Of a DNA stretch of 59,232 nt, positions 42,860-52,027 are shown piece after piece; within the stretch, counting starts at the first letter, position 1; each line of letters begins with the position of its first letter. The notes beneath the pieces were generated by a model. The model was not told the DNA's origin and did no database searches. It saw nothing but the letters and a program-made list of their open reading frames with translations. Origin of the DNA: Methanocella_A sp964548585 (GTDB lineage Archaea > Halobacteriota > Methanocellia > Methanocellales > Methanocellaceae); the NCBI GenBank assembly GCA_964548585.1, contig CAZJRS010000009.1:1-59232 (forward strand), read 5' to 3'. A program made the translations under genes and the position numbers.

Positions 42860-45190
42860 ATGATGCCGAAGCTTAAGCCCCAGGTATTCGTAGCAGTCTT
42901 AGCCATTCTAATACTCTTCCTGGGCCTGGTTATATTCCTGACAATTACCGCGGGAAACGAAGGGCAGTCCGATGCCTGGAATCTAACGTCTGACGGCCCG
43001 GTTTCGAACATAGCGGTCGGAGACGACGGTACTCTCTACATGTTATCGGGAAATAACTTCAACGTCGTCAGTGCGATCGATCCTGCCGGCAGCCTCAAAT
43101 GGAAACTAGAGTTCCCGGACAACCAGCAGGCTGCCAGTCGGTTTGCTCGGGACCATTTTGGTAGTGTCATGTACGCAGGCTCTCCCAGCTATGACGACTG
43201 GGATGACCAGACGTTTGCCCTCGACGGCGGGCAGATGTACTTCTATGTCGGAGAGATCAATGCGACGGGCTGGGATCATGACGCCCGCCACTTCACGGTT
43301 TTTACACCTGACAGCAGCGGCTTCCGGAAAAGTCTTGTAGCCATTTCGACACAGGGCGATATCCTGTGGAAGAAACCGATCTCCGGCGTTACACTCAACG
43401 GCTATTCAGCCAGCATCTACGCGCTGAACGATCGGGTGTACGTAAGAGATAATCACATGGTCACGGTTGTCGACAGCAATGGTACGTTCCTTTACAATGT
43501 AACTGATGTGGACGGGGAGCCTACAGTCGACAGCGACAATAACCTGTACGTCGCCAAGGCCAGCGTTAGCAACTATCGATACGTTTACCGTGATGATGGC
43601 TATGTCGAATGCTATTATCCAGACGGCACCCTGCAAGGGATACGGGAAGCCGTTGACCTGAACCAACCCGTCGAAGAGCGTATCTACAACCCGAGTGGTG
43701 TCGTCGAATGCTATCGGCCTGATGGTACCTTGGGATGGAAAAAGGATCTCGGAGAAAATGTAAAGTTTTTCGTTCCGTCACGCTTCAAAGGATTTAACAC
43801 GGATCTGTTATATCATAATGGAACTCTCATCGTACCCGGGCAGGATGCCATCTACTTCCTGGACCGCGATGGCAACGTCGTCCGTAAGAAGGATTGTGCA
43901 GGGCTGAACTACGAGTTCTTCCAGCCGTCGCCCGTCGATTCACAGGGCAACCTATACCTGCTGCTAAACGCCTATCCGCAATTCCTTGACGTTGTCAGTG
44001 CTGATGGCACAGATCACCTCCGCGAAGATGGCGATTTCAACGCGTCGTTCGCAGGCTCGGGCAACGGCATCGTGTACTATTCATCGTATTTCCCGAACGG
44101 CCCGGGCTACGAAAACTTCACCGACAGGGACCTGATAGCCGCGCGCATCACCGCGAGGGACGAACTGCACGACCAAAACCTGTGGAACTACACCTTTGTC
44201 CCGAACGGCACGGAGCTGGCGATCACCCCAAATAATCTGGACAGCCTCACTTCTGTTCGGGGCGGTGTTACCTACGTGAACCTGACTCCATCAGGTGGTA
44301 ACGCTACACTGTTCAGCGATTATTACGATGGCAACTGGGATCGCAGGTCCCTTCAGTTCGACAATCGTGGAGACCACTACTGGGGGATGCGGGTGGCAGC
44401 GGGGGACGAGACCGTGTATGTGAATTACTACTCGTATGCTCTTCCAGACGAAATCACGCCGGACAAATCGACCTGCGTCTACTCGAACTATCTTTACGCA
44501 CTCGATAACAACGGCACCTTGCTCTGGCAGAAACCCGTCCTTGCACCGGTTACCTCGATGGCCGTCAACAACAGCACCCTGTACTATGGCACCCGGGACG
44601 GCCATCTCTTCGCTGAAAACACCGGCCTGATCGCGGGCGGCTTAGCCCTGGCAGCCGCCATGTACCTGCTTGCCAAGTTCTTCCTCGCGGGCACGGTATC
44701 CCGGGCCAGGGATCGGCTAAACAAAAACGAGAACCGCAACGGCATCGTTAAATACGTAGGGGACAACCCGGGCTCAACCTTGCGGGACATCTCCCGGGGG
44801 CTTGGTATGAACATCGGCACTGTCAGGTATCACACGCTGATACTCGGCATCAATCACCGGGTATCTGCCTTACAGGCCGATGACAAGCACGTCCGGTATT
44901 TCCCCGCTTCCGGTCAATACAGCATGGATGACCGGCTGGTCATGTCCCTCCTAAGGAGGGACGGTATGAAAAAAGTGCTTGGTATTCTAATCGATAAGCC
45001 CGGTCTTTCTAATACTGACTTGTCCAAGGAACTGAACATGAAAGAGAGTGCAGTAAGCCGGCATATGAAAGTCCTGACTGCCAAAGGCGTAGTCGAGCGT
45101 CGTCCGGTGCACGGCGGTAGCCTTGCTTACACAATCAACGGTAAGCTGTTAGAAAACGTAGACCGTGCCTTACGGCACGGAAAAAATTAA
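42860..45190 (+). CDS. Membrane-spanning regulator, paralogue 4
   Basis: 776 residues; two adjacent ATGs (42860, 42863). First membrane helix VAVLAILILFLGLVIFLTI, a large outer domain with the same propeller blades (GSLKWKLEF, GDILWKKPI, GTLGWKKDL, GTLLWQKPV) plus an inserted pair of similar segments (YVECYYPDGTL and VVECYRPDGTL, about residues 250-290). Second membrane helix AGGLALAAAMYLLAKFF, then winged helices (NPGSTLRDISRGLGMNIGT; KPGLSNTDLSKELNMKESAV). It converges on the archaeosortase gene with eight bases between. Confidence 0.8.
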   Translation: MMPKLKPQVFVAVLAILILFLGLVIFLTITAGNEGQSDAWNLTSDGPVSNIAVGDDGTLYMLSGNNFNVVSAIDPAGSLKWKLEFPDNQQAASRFARDHFGSVMYAGSPSYDDWDDQTFALDGGQMYFYVGEINATGWDHDARHFTVFTPDSSGFRKSLVAISTQGDILWKKPISGVTLNGYSASIYALNDRVYVRDNHMVTVVDSNGTFLYNVTDVDGEPTVDSDNNLYVAKASVSNYRYVYRDDGYVECYYPDGTLQGIREAVDLNQPVEERIYNPSGVVECYRPDGTLGWKKDLGENVKFFVPSRFKGFNTDLLYHNGTLIVPGQDAIYFLDRDGNVVRKKDCAGLNYEFFQPSPVDSQGNLYLLLNAYPQFLDVVSADGTDHLREDGDFNASFAGSGNGIVYYSSYFPNGPGYENFTDRDLIAARITARDELHDQNLWNYTFVPNGTELAITPNNLDSLTSVRGGVTYVNLTPSGGNATLFSDYYDGNWDRRSLQFDNRGDHYWGMRVAAGDETVYVNYYSYALPDEITPDKSTCVYSNYLYALDNNGTLLWQKPVLAPVTSMAVNNSTLYYGTRDGHLFAENTGLIAGGLALAAAMYLLAKFFLAGTVSRARDRLNKNENRNGIVKYVGDNPGSTLRDISRGLGMNIGTVRYHTLILGINHRVSALQADDKHVRYFPASGQYSMDDRLVMSLLRRDGMKKVLGILIDKPGLSNTDLSKELNMKESAVSRHMKVLTAKGVVERRPVHGGSLAYTINGKLLENVDRALRHGKN

Positions 45191-45198
45191 GCTTATCT

Positions 45199-46086
45199 CT
45201 ATTTGCTCTTTATCTTCAGAGGTGCTATGACCGGCACTTCTTCGCCACGTAGCATCTTCTTGATATTATCAACTTTTAACAAGCTCATCACGTCTCGTAA
45301 ATAGTCCAGCAGTTCCGGCATGATCTGCATTACCGCGTAGGATATGGCGATCAGCGCGATGAGGGAGCCGAGTTCCGCCAGGACGTTGTGCGCCCAGAAG
45401 AAGCTGGTATACTCGACTGGCTTGCCCGACCATTGCATGACTGTCTCTGGGATAATCTGGAACCACTGGTTGCCAAATGCCGAGACGACAAAGACGTCTC
45501 TGATCAGGTTCAGCACGTAGATGACAGGTACTGAGACCAGGAACGCCTTGAGCAAGCGGACTGGCTCTGCACGAACGCAGAAGACCACACCGACGAAGAT
45601 GGCTATGCTCTGAATCGCCGTACAGGCAAGAATGATCTGGACGATCTGGCCATTGAGAATGATGAGATCTAAACCTTGCCTGGTCGCAGGATAGCCGAGC
45701 GCGTGGATGCTGGCCACGGTCAGGTCTGTCGTGAAGCCGATCAACATGTCCTTCAGCCAGGGCAAGAACTCGAACGGGGCGTAAAAGGCGGTGCTGATGG
45801 CCACGCTCCGGGTAATCACCATGAGCGATTCTCGCTGGAACCGGATCATGATAAAGGCTGCGTATAACGTCAGAGGTACGGCTAGAATACACAACACCGT
45901 GTACATGATGTTGGCTTCCTCAAAGTAGAAGTAAGGCGTGGAAAGCCCCCAGCGTATGCCGAAAAGGACCCACCCGACAGCTGCGATATAGTAGCCGTTT
46001 TTCTTAGGGACTATCGCACCAAATACTATGATCAGGAACGAGACCCACATCAATACGTCGAGAGCGTCCATGCCGAAGAGCTGCAT
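45199..46086 (-). CDS. Archaeosortase (ArtA family)
   Basis: 295 residues with about eight membrane helices. The catalytic triad of the exosortase/archaeosortase superfamily is visible: C155 in ACTAIQS, R196 in NLIRDVF and H233 in FWAHNVLAE. Such enzymes cut C-terminal CTERM signals of surface proteins and attach them to lipid. The start is set by GGTGA seven bases upstream of ATG 46086. It lies next to surface regulators and an MMPL protein, but no protein in this window ends with a clear PGF-CTERM or similar signal; its substrates must lie elsewhere. Confidence 0.88.
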   Translation of the reverse strand: MQLFGMDALDVLMWVSFLIIVFGAIVPKKNGYYIAAVGWVLFGIRWGLSTPYFYFEEANIMYTVLCILAVPLTLYAAFIMIRFQRESLMVITRSVAISTAFYAPFEFLPWLKDMLIGFTTDLTVASIHALGYPATRQGLDLIILNGQIVQIILACTAIQSIAIFVGVVFCVRAEPVRLLKAFLVSVPVIYVLNLIRDVFVVSAFGNQWFQIIPETVMQWSGKPVEYTSFFWAHNVLAELGSLIALIAISYAVMQIMPELLDYLRDVMSLLKVDNIKKMLRGEEVPVIAPLKIKSK

Positions 46087-46213
46087 TTAGTATTCACCTG
46101 TAGCTGGTTAGCATAAGGCTCTGGCGGATATATCCTTTTCGTTGAGCAAAGTACGAAGGCCTCGCATACTTTACTACGGCATACACAATCATACGATTTT
46201 TAGATATTTAGTA

Positions 46214-46244
46214 TATCCGTAATATTCTTATACTTGTACGGATA
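46214..46244. promoter_or_regulatory. Inverted repeat TATCCGT/ACGGATA around a TATA-like element
   Basis: TATCCGT (46214-46220) and ACGGATA (46238-46244) flank 17 bases containing AATATTCTTATAC, upstream of the MMPL gene. A candidate operator for the MarR gene at 50036 or another factor; no proof. Confidence 0.4.
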
Positions 46245-46321
46245 ACATGAGCATTATGGGGCGACCTGTCTGGACTCTATGCTTCGGTCGGTTCTACCAA
46301 ACGCTCCACTAGGGGACCATT

Positions 46322-49300
46322 ATGTTCGAAAAGCTCGGGAATTTTACCACCAGGCACCCACTGGTAATTCTTGCCATCTGGGCTATCATATTGCTTCTAT
46401 CGGCCAGCATCGCAGTGAACCTTCCAGGCCACCTGCTGTACGACATCTCCTCTTTTACGCCTGCCGACAGCGAGTCCAAGTTGGCGGAAAGCCAGTATGC
46501 AGCCGCCTTTCCCGATGCTGCGAGGAGCCAGCTGATCGTGCTGGTCAACTCGGATAACGAGACGGCGAGAAAAACTTTCATCGAAGACCTGAACTCGACA
46601 GTCGCTATCGACTCCTCGATCACTAACGTGACAAATACCACCTCGGTCTACAGTGTCCAGCGCGGACTGCTGGAGCGGCTTACTCCCGAGCTGTACAATA
46701 CGCTGGGCGAAGGGTACGATAACGTCAGTGAAGCTTATCACAGCCTCTATAATGCTACCGACGACGTGCTCAACGCCAGTGAGAATATCTACGGCCTGCG
46801 GGAGAATGTCACCAAAGCCAACTCCCAGATGTACTATAGCTACCGGCAGGCGATAAGTGCCAGCCAGAAGCTGTTCGAGGCCAGAGATGGCATTGCCTCG
46901 GCAAACTCCGGCATGTACCAGATTAAAGCAGCTGCAGATGTCCTCTACGGCGTGCCAGCCAGCTACGCTCATGCGTGGGATCACACCAATGCCAGCGACT
47001 CCGGCGATGCCCGTAAAGCGGCGGCCTTCAACAGCGTGGCCGGATCAGTTCCGCAGGGGCAGTACCACGATCTGGCGATGGGCTACCTTGCAGCGCTGAA
47101 CCGCAGCTGGGACCCTGACCGCGCAGGCTCATCCCCGGCTGCTTATGCAAATAGTCTGGTCAAAGGCGGGCTGGGCTCCTCCTTCATAGACAGTGCCTCG
47201 GTTTCCGGGGAGCAGAAGCAGGTGCTCACCGCAGTCTTAAACGGGCTCAGCATCTCTGCTTATTCGGACTCTTCGGACCTTTCCGACTTTATTGTTGACA
47301 TGGCTATCGCCAGGGCCGGCCTCAGCGAATCCGACCGGCCGAGGATGAACGCTATCTACGACCTGGGCCCGAATCCGTCGGACTATGACCTTGACCAGCT
47401 TACCCTGCGCCTGGCCACAGCTGGTATGAACGACGAGAAGGCCGCTCAGGCCCGGGAGATCTACGGTCTCCGCAACAACCCCGGCCGCATTGGCAACTAT
47501 ATCCTGGAAAACGCGCTGTCAGGCACCAATAACTCCACAGCGCAGGGCATCATCAGAGATGCCTGGGGACTCGGCGAATCCGCCACTAACGAGGACTACG
47601 ATCGCTACGTCCTGAAATACGTCTCGAAGGACCTGAACGCTTCGGAGAAGAGCGATCTGCAGGAGGTCTACTCCTGGGGCCCGAATCCGAATTCGTCTGC
47701 CGTCGGTAACTTTATTCTCCGCAAGGCAGGAGATGGCCGTAACGCCTCAGAGAACCAGACACTGGCGGAGATCTACTGCCTCGGCAGGAATGCAACCGAC
47801 TATGCCCTTAAGGGCTATGTCCTCGACAAAGCCGCCGAGGAGCTGGGCTATGCCGGAGATCGGTCTTACATGTACGCGGTGCTGGACCTGGCGCAGGGCA
47901 TGTCTGACGAGCAGCGCCGGCAGTTCGCGGTTAGCTGGGCAGATTCTCACGGCTACGACAATCCTGGCTTGCTTCCGGATTCAGCAACTAAACAGATCGT
48001 CTCCGGGAATTCTACGCTCTACCTGATAGCGTTGAGCGAGGACGGGTCGAACGCCAGCGCGAAACAGTCAGCGATAGCCCTGGCAGAGCACGTCGATACC
48101 ATGCAGGCGTCGGGAAAGTACCCGGGAGTGGAGGCTTACGTGACCGGGACGCCGGCCATTTTCCAGGACGCGATGTCCGCCACCCAGAGAGACGTGGCAG
48201 AGATCGATAAGATCGCCATACCACTCATCCTCCTCATTCTCGGCCTATTCTTCGCTTCGATCGTAGCACCCTTCATACCGATGGCGGCTATAGGCATCGC
48301 AATCGTGACCGGCATGGGGGTACTGGTACTGGCAACGGGGGTAGTCGGCGACATCTTTAACCTGGCCCAGATCTTCCTCATCGTCGTCATGCTCGGCGCC
48401 GGCGTGGACTACTGCATTTTCATGATGTTCCGGTACAGGGAGGAGCGGGAGCGTGGCAGCGACATAGAAACTGCCGTCAGACACTCCCTTTGTCAGGCCG
48501 GCAAAAGCATTGCCTGCAGCGGGGTCGTAGCCTTCCTCGGGTTCGGGTCGCTGGGCCTCATCGATCACGGCATCTTCATGTCGATCGGGCTGAGCGCAGC
48601 CATCGGCATACTGGTAGCCATGTGCGCTGCGCTAACTCTGGTGCCGGCTATCCTGGTACTCGCAGGTGACCGAGTTTTCTGGCCGGTGAAGATCGGCCGG
48701 CCGGGGAAGAGCAGGGCAGCCCTGGGTAAGGTGCTCCGGGGCATCGCCGGGTTCGGGCTAAAGCACTCCCGGGTAATCGTGCTGATCACACTTGTACTGC
48801 TTGCCCCGGCACTGTTCTTTGCTTCGCAGATGACCTTAAGCTGTGACTTCATCGGGATGATGCCCGACTCCGTGGAAAGCAAAGCTGGCTTCGACCAGAT
48901 CAAGCAGAGCTTCGGCAGCGGAAACGTGGACAGGACCAGGCTTGTCATGACAATGCCCGACTCTATTGTGGAAAACGGCAACTATCGCGTAACCGCTCTC
49001 GACCAGATCGAAGAAGTGTCTCGGATTGCTGCTGCAGAGCCCGGTGTAGACCGGGTATACTCCCTGACCCGCCCCTACGGTGACCTTATCCGGTACGATA
49101 ACCTGTCCGTTTACGGCACCATAGATCAAAAATTGTACGAGTCGTACATGGATAACAACCTAGGCAGCGATGGCCGGACTACCGTGGTGTATGTGGCCTT
49201 CGACGGCTCGCCGTACTCTGCCGGCGCGTTCCAGGCCATCGACCATCTGCGGGAGAACCTCAGCGCGTTCCAGGCCAGCGCCGGAGCAGGCAGCGAAATT

Positions 49301-49945
49301 CGAGTCGGAGGCTCTGCTGCCGGAATCCAGGAATACATTGGCCTTTGTACCCCGAAATATGGAATAGTGATCCTCCTGGTATTCCTGGGCATATCTCTGG
49401 TACTCCTGCTGCTCCTGAAATGTATCGTCACTCCCGTACGCCTGTTCATCGCGATGATCTCGGTAATCGGGATGACTCTCGGTGCCTTCACCCTGTTGTT
49501 TCAGGTCATCGGGGACCAGCCGACCTACTGGGTGCTCCCGGTGAGCCTGTTCTGCATCCTGATCGGGCTGGGCGGGGACTATGTGATCTTCATGATGTCG
49601 AGAGTCAGGGAAGAAGTGGATAATGGCAAGAGCACCGAAGACGCGATCCTGGATGCTGTCGAAGCTACGGGGCCGGTGATACTGCTGTGCGGAGTGGTGA
49701 TGGCAACTGCCTTCGCCTCGATGATTGCCTCTTCCATGATCATGCTGAAAGAGTTCGGCTTCGTGCTGAGCCTGGGGATCCTTCTTGACGCTACTCTCAT
49801 GATCTGGCTGCTGATACCGGCGCTCATGATGTCCTTCAAAAAGTACACGTGGATATACTTCGGGCACAGGCAGAAGAAAATGGGTGGGGCCATCGAAATG
49901 GTCCCGGAAAGCCTGATCGATCCCGGGACTGTGAAAAAGGGGTGA
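46322..49945 (+). CDS. MMPL/RND-superfamily membrane protein with large repeat-bearing ectodomain
   Basis: 1207 residues. After the first membrane helix (about 14-33) comes an unusually long outer domain of about 590 residues. Residues about 318-545 hold about five related segments of roughly 45 residues with EIYxLGxNP-like words (AIYDLGPNP, EIYGLRNNP, DAWGLGESA, EVYSWGPNP, EIYCLGRNA). Two RND blocks follow, with membrane helix clusters near 625-790 and 1000-1170 (GAGVDYCIFMMFRYREE and GLGGDYVIFMMSRVREE). MMPL proteins export lipids or drugs using ion gradients. Archaeal members may move lipids or glycolipids. A MarR gene follows and may control it. Confidence 0.85.
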   Translation: MFEKLGNFTTRHPLVILAIWAIILLLSASIAVNLPGHLLYDISSFTPADSESKLAESQYAAAFPDAARSQLIVLVNSDNETARKTFIEDLNSTVAIDSSITNVTNTTSVYSVQRGLLERLTPELYNTLGEGYDNVSEAYHSLYNATDDVLNASENIYGLRENVTKANSQMYYSYRQAISASQKLFEARDGIASANSGMYQIKAAADVLYGVPASYAHAWDHTNASDSGDARKAAAFNSVAGSVPQGQYHDLAMGYLAALNRSWDPDRAGSSPAAYANSLVKGGLGSSFIDSASVSGEQKQVLTAVLNGLSISAYSDSSDLSDFIVDMAIARAGLSESDRPRMNAIYDLGPNPSDYDLDQLTLRLATAGMNDEKAAQAREIYGLRNNPGRIGNYILENALSGTNNSTAQGIIRDAWGLGESATNEDYDRYVLKYVSKDLNASEKSDLQEVYSWGPNPNSSAVGNFILRKAGDGRNASENQTLAEIYCLGRNATDYALKGYVLDKAAEELGYAGDRSYMYAVLDLAQGMSDEQRRQFAVSWADSHGYDNPGLLPDSATKQIVSGNSTLYLIALSEDGSNASAKQSAIALAEHVDTMQASGKYPGVEAYVTGTPAIFQDAMSATQRDVAEIDKIAIPLILLILGLFFASIVAPFIPMAAIGIAIVTGMGVLVLATGVVGDIFNLAQIFLIVVMLGAGVDYCIFMMFRYREERERGSDIETAVRHSLCQAGKSIACSGVVAFLGFGSLGLIDHGIFMSIGLSAAIGILVAMCAALTLVPAILVLAGDRVFWPVKIGRPGKSRAALGKVLRGIAGFGLKHSRVIVLITLVLLAPALFFASQMTLSCDFIGMMPDSVESKAGFDQIKQSFGSGNVDRTRLVMTMPDSIVENGNYRVTALDQIEEVSRIAAAEPGVDRVYSLTRPYGDLIRYDNLSVYGTIDQKLYESYMDNNLGSDGRTTVVYVAFDGSPYSAGAFQAIDHLRENLSAFQASAGAGSEIRVGGSAAGIQEYIGLCTPKYGIVILLVFLGISLVLLLLLKCIVTPVRLFIAMISVIGMTLGAFTLLFQVIGDQPTYWVLPVSLFCILIGLGGDYVIFMMSRVREEVDNGKSTEDAILDAVEATGPVILLCGVVMATAFASMIASSMIMLKEFGFVLSLGILLDATLMIWLLIPALMMSFKKYTWIYFGHRQKKMGGAIEMVPESLIDPGTVKKG

Positions 49946-50025
49946 TGGGAGGGGTGTTGTCCTCTTCCTCTTATTCAAGGCCACGATTAAGGCTTTAAGC
50001 TATAAAAACGCATACTCTCGATATA

Positions 50026-50039
50026 CCGTGGTACCATGG
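50026..50039. promoter_or_regulatory. Near-palindrome over the MarR start codon, with TATA box upstream
   Basis: CCGTGGTACCATGG is 12 of 14 palindromic and covers the ATG at 50036. A TATA-like CTATAAAA begins near 50000, so the mRNA would be leaderless and this site could serve autorepression. Confidence 0.35.
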
Positions 50040-50491
50040 ATGACAAGATCGAGGTAACCCTTCAGTGTATGGAGCAGATACTCTGGGATTTTATGGACAT
50101 ACATGACTTCCTGAACGGGCGAAAGGGCGAAATTTCCGTCATGCACAGCCTGATCCTGGTCATGTCCGCAGACCTGAAGCCGCAGATGAAGGACATCGCC
50201 GAAGCCATCGGCGTGAGCAACAGCACTGTCACGGATTACGTCGACTACCTGGAAAACAAGGGGTACGTCAGAAGAGTCCGGCGCAGCGATGACCGCCGGC
50301 AGATCTTCGTCGAAGCCACAGACAAGGGAACAGACTGGATCGAACGCAACAAGCAGATCACCCGGGACTACCTCACCGATCACATGGCCGAGCTTACCCC
50401 GAAGGAGCAGGATCAGCTAGTGACGCTGCTGGTCAAGCTCGTGAGGAATACGAAAAAATCGCCTATCTCAAAAGCGATAAACAACAAATAG
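50036..50491 (+). CDS. MarR-family transcriptional regulator
   Basis: 151 residues. The winged helix shows the MarR pattern: MKDIAEAIGVSNSTVTDYVDYLENKGYVRRVRRSDDRRQ (helix-turn-helix near 57-77, wing with the D-x-R-R motif near 90), flanked by dimerisation helices. It lies 90 bases after the MMPL gene in the same direction, as often seen for exporters and their repressors. It is short and probably binds small aromatic or lipid-like ligands, unknown here. Confidence 0.85.
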   Translation: MDDKIEVTLQCMEQILWDFMDIHDFLNGRKGEISVMHSLILVMSADLKPQMKDIAEAIGVSNSTVTDYVDYLENKGYVRRVRRSDDRRQIFVEATDKGTDWIERNKQITRDYLTDHMAELTPKEQDQLVTLLVKLVRNTKKSPISKAINNK

Positions 50492-50517
50492 ACCGGATCT
50501 GCCTGTACCGGAGGCGC

Positions 50518-51150
50518 TTATCCTATTTTCTTGTGCCGGCAGATGATCTCTTTCATATGCCGGGTAGATGCGGTCACGTCCTCCTGACTGACGACTGCGG
50601 AGATGACTGCCAGCCCATCGGCGCCCGCCGCTATTACCTTTGGCGCATTTGCTGCGTTGATGCCTCCGATCGCTACTACCGGTATAGATACCCGCTGTTT
50701 TACTTCCAGGAGCAGGTCGAGCCCGCAGACAGGTCCGGCGTCATTTTTCGAACCTGTGGCGAAGACCGGTCCAAAGCCGATGTAGTCGGCTCCATCCCGT
50801 TCTGCCGCCAATGCTTCCTCCATGGTACCGGCCGAAACGCCGATAATAAACCCTTTTGGCGCTAACCGACGGGCGAACTTGACCGGCATGTCTCCCTGGC
50901 CGATGTGTACGCCGTCTGCCTGGCACTGGAGGGCTACGTCCAGCCGGTCGTTCACGATAAATAGTACGCCGGCTTTCTTTGCGTCTTCTCTGATCTCTTG
51001 CGCGCAGCACAGGAGGTAGTCGCAGTTACAGTTCTTGTCCCTGAGCTGGATGACATCGGCGCCGCCTGCAATGGCTCGCCGCGCCAGTTCCCCGTGGGTG
51101 AGACCACGGGACAGCTGTTCATCGGTGACGACGTAGAGATCGTACTTCAT
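50518..51150 (-). CDS. thiE: Thiamine-phosphate synthase ThiE
   Basis: 210 residues. Couples HMP-PP and HET-P to thiamine phosphate. Family motifs: LYVVTDEQL, VIQLRDKN near residue 37-44, FIVNDRLDVALQCQADGVHIGQGDMP, and IGFGPVFATGSK. The start is ATG 51150, which shares one base with the stop of thiM (TGATG); a longer frame to 51375 lies inside thiM and is a shadow. It is translationally coupled to thiM upstream. Confidence 0.93.
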   Translation of the reverse strand: MKYDLYVVTDEQLSRGLTHGELARRAIAGGADVIQLRDKNCNCDYLLCCAQEIREDAKKAGVLFIVNDRLDVALQCQADGVHIGQGDMPVKFARRLAPKGFIIGVSAGTMEEALAAERDGADYIGFGPVFATGSKNDAGPVCGLDLLLEVKQRVSIPVVAIGGINAANAPKVIAAGADGLAVISAVVSQEDVTASTRHMKEIICRHKKIG

Positions 51151-51950
51151 CAGGCTTGCCTGACCTTCATACGGGCTGCGCACTGGTCCGCGGTCAGCTT
51201 GCTGGTCTCGTCCAGCAGGGCTACCTTGAACGATGCCGGTCCTTCGCAGTGCTTTGCAGCATTCTCGCCTGCAATGCCAAAGGCAGCCAGCGCTGCCGCA
51301 GTAGAAGCCGCATGGTCTTTGGAGATGGCTGCGAATGCACCTGTGATCGACGATGCCATGCAGCCAGTGCCACATATGGCCCCCATCATCGGGTGACCGT
51401 TTTCGATGAGGAAGACTCGGTTTCCGTCGGTGACAATGTCCGTGGCGCCGCTGACTGCTACGACGATGCCCAGCTTGTTTGCCATGTTTTTCGCGATCTG
51501 TACCGGGTCACCATTGACACCGTGAGAGTCCACGCCTACGACTTTTCCCTCCGCACCTGCCAGTGTGGCGATCTCGCCGGCATTGCCTTTTAGCACCGAG
51601 ATGTGGAGTTTGTGAAGCAGCATCTGAGCCGTTTCTGTCCGGAGGCGGGTAGCCCCTGCGCCAACGGGATCAAGGATGATAGGTATATCTAGATCGTTAG
51701 CCTTGTGGCCAGCTGCTATCATTGACTCGATCTGCTTGTGGTCCAGCGTGCCGATGTTTAACACCAGCGCCCCTGCCATCGCTACCATCTCGGCGACTTC
51801 GTCGAGAGCATGTGCCATTACCGGCGCCGCTCCGATGCATAACGTTACGTTGGCACAATCGTTGACTGTAACGTAGTTCGTGATGTGGTGCACGAGCGGT
51901 CGCTTTGCCCTGACATCCGTCAGCAAGCATGAAAGGCTTCTGGCATCCAT
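51150..51950 (-). CDS. thiM: Hydroxyethylthiazole kinase ThiM
   Basis: 266 residues, usual length. Phosphorylates HET in thiamine salvage. Motifs: PLVHHITNYVTVNDCAN near 18-34, DPVGAGATRLR near 118, ISVLKGNAGEI, and CGTGCMASSITGAF near 190 with the catalytic cysteine region. AGGAG lies seven bases upstream of the ATG, and the TATA-like CCTATATATTTT (about 51987-51998, minus strand) gives a promoter. I see no THI-box riboswitch in the 77-base leader. Forms an operon with thiE. Confidence 0.93.
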   Translation of the reverse strand: MDARSLSCLLTDVRAKRPLVHHITNYVTVNDCANVTLCIGAAPVMAHALDEVAEMVAMAGALVLNIGTLDHKQIESMIAAGHKANDLDIPIILDPVGAGATRLRTETAQMLLHKLHISVLKGNAGEIATLAGAEGKVVGVDSHGVNGDPVQIAKNMANKLGIVVAVSGATDIVTDGNRVFLIENGHPMMGAICGTGCMASSITGAFAAISKDHAASTAAALAAFGIAGENAAKHCEGPASFKVALLDETSKLTADQCAARMKVRQA

Positions 51951-52027
51951 GTGGAATTCTCCTTGCTATGACTGGATACCGGCTGAAAATATATAGGTTT
52001 TCTATTTAGAGATCTGCGAAAAACCAA

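Noticed and set aside
51150..51375. N-terminal extension of ThiE
   Set aside because: The extra 75 residues lie within thiM in another frame and ATG 51150 gives the family start.
51951..52027. Possible TPP riboswitch before thiM
   Set aside because: The 77-base gap lacks a THI-box core (CUGAGA and related) and is too short.
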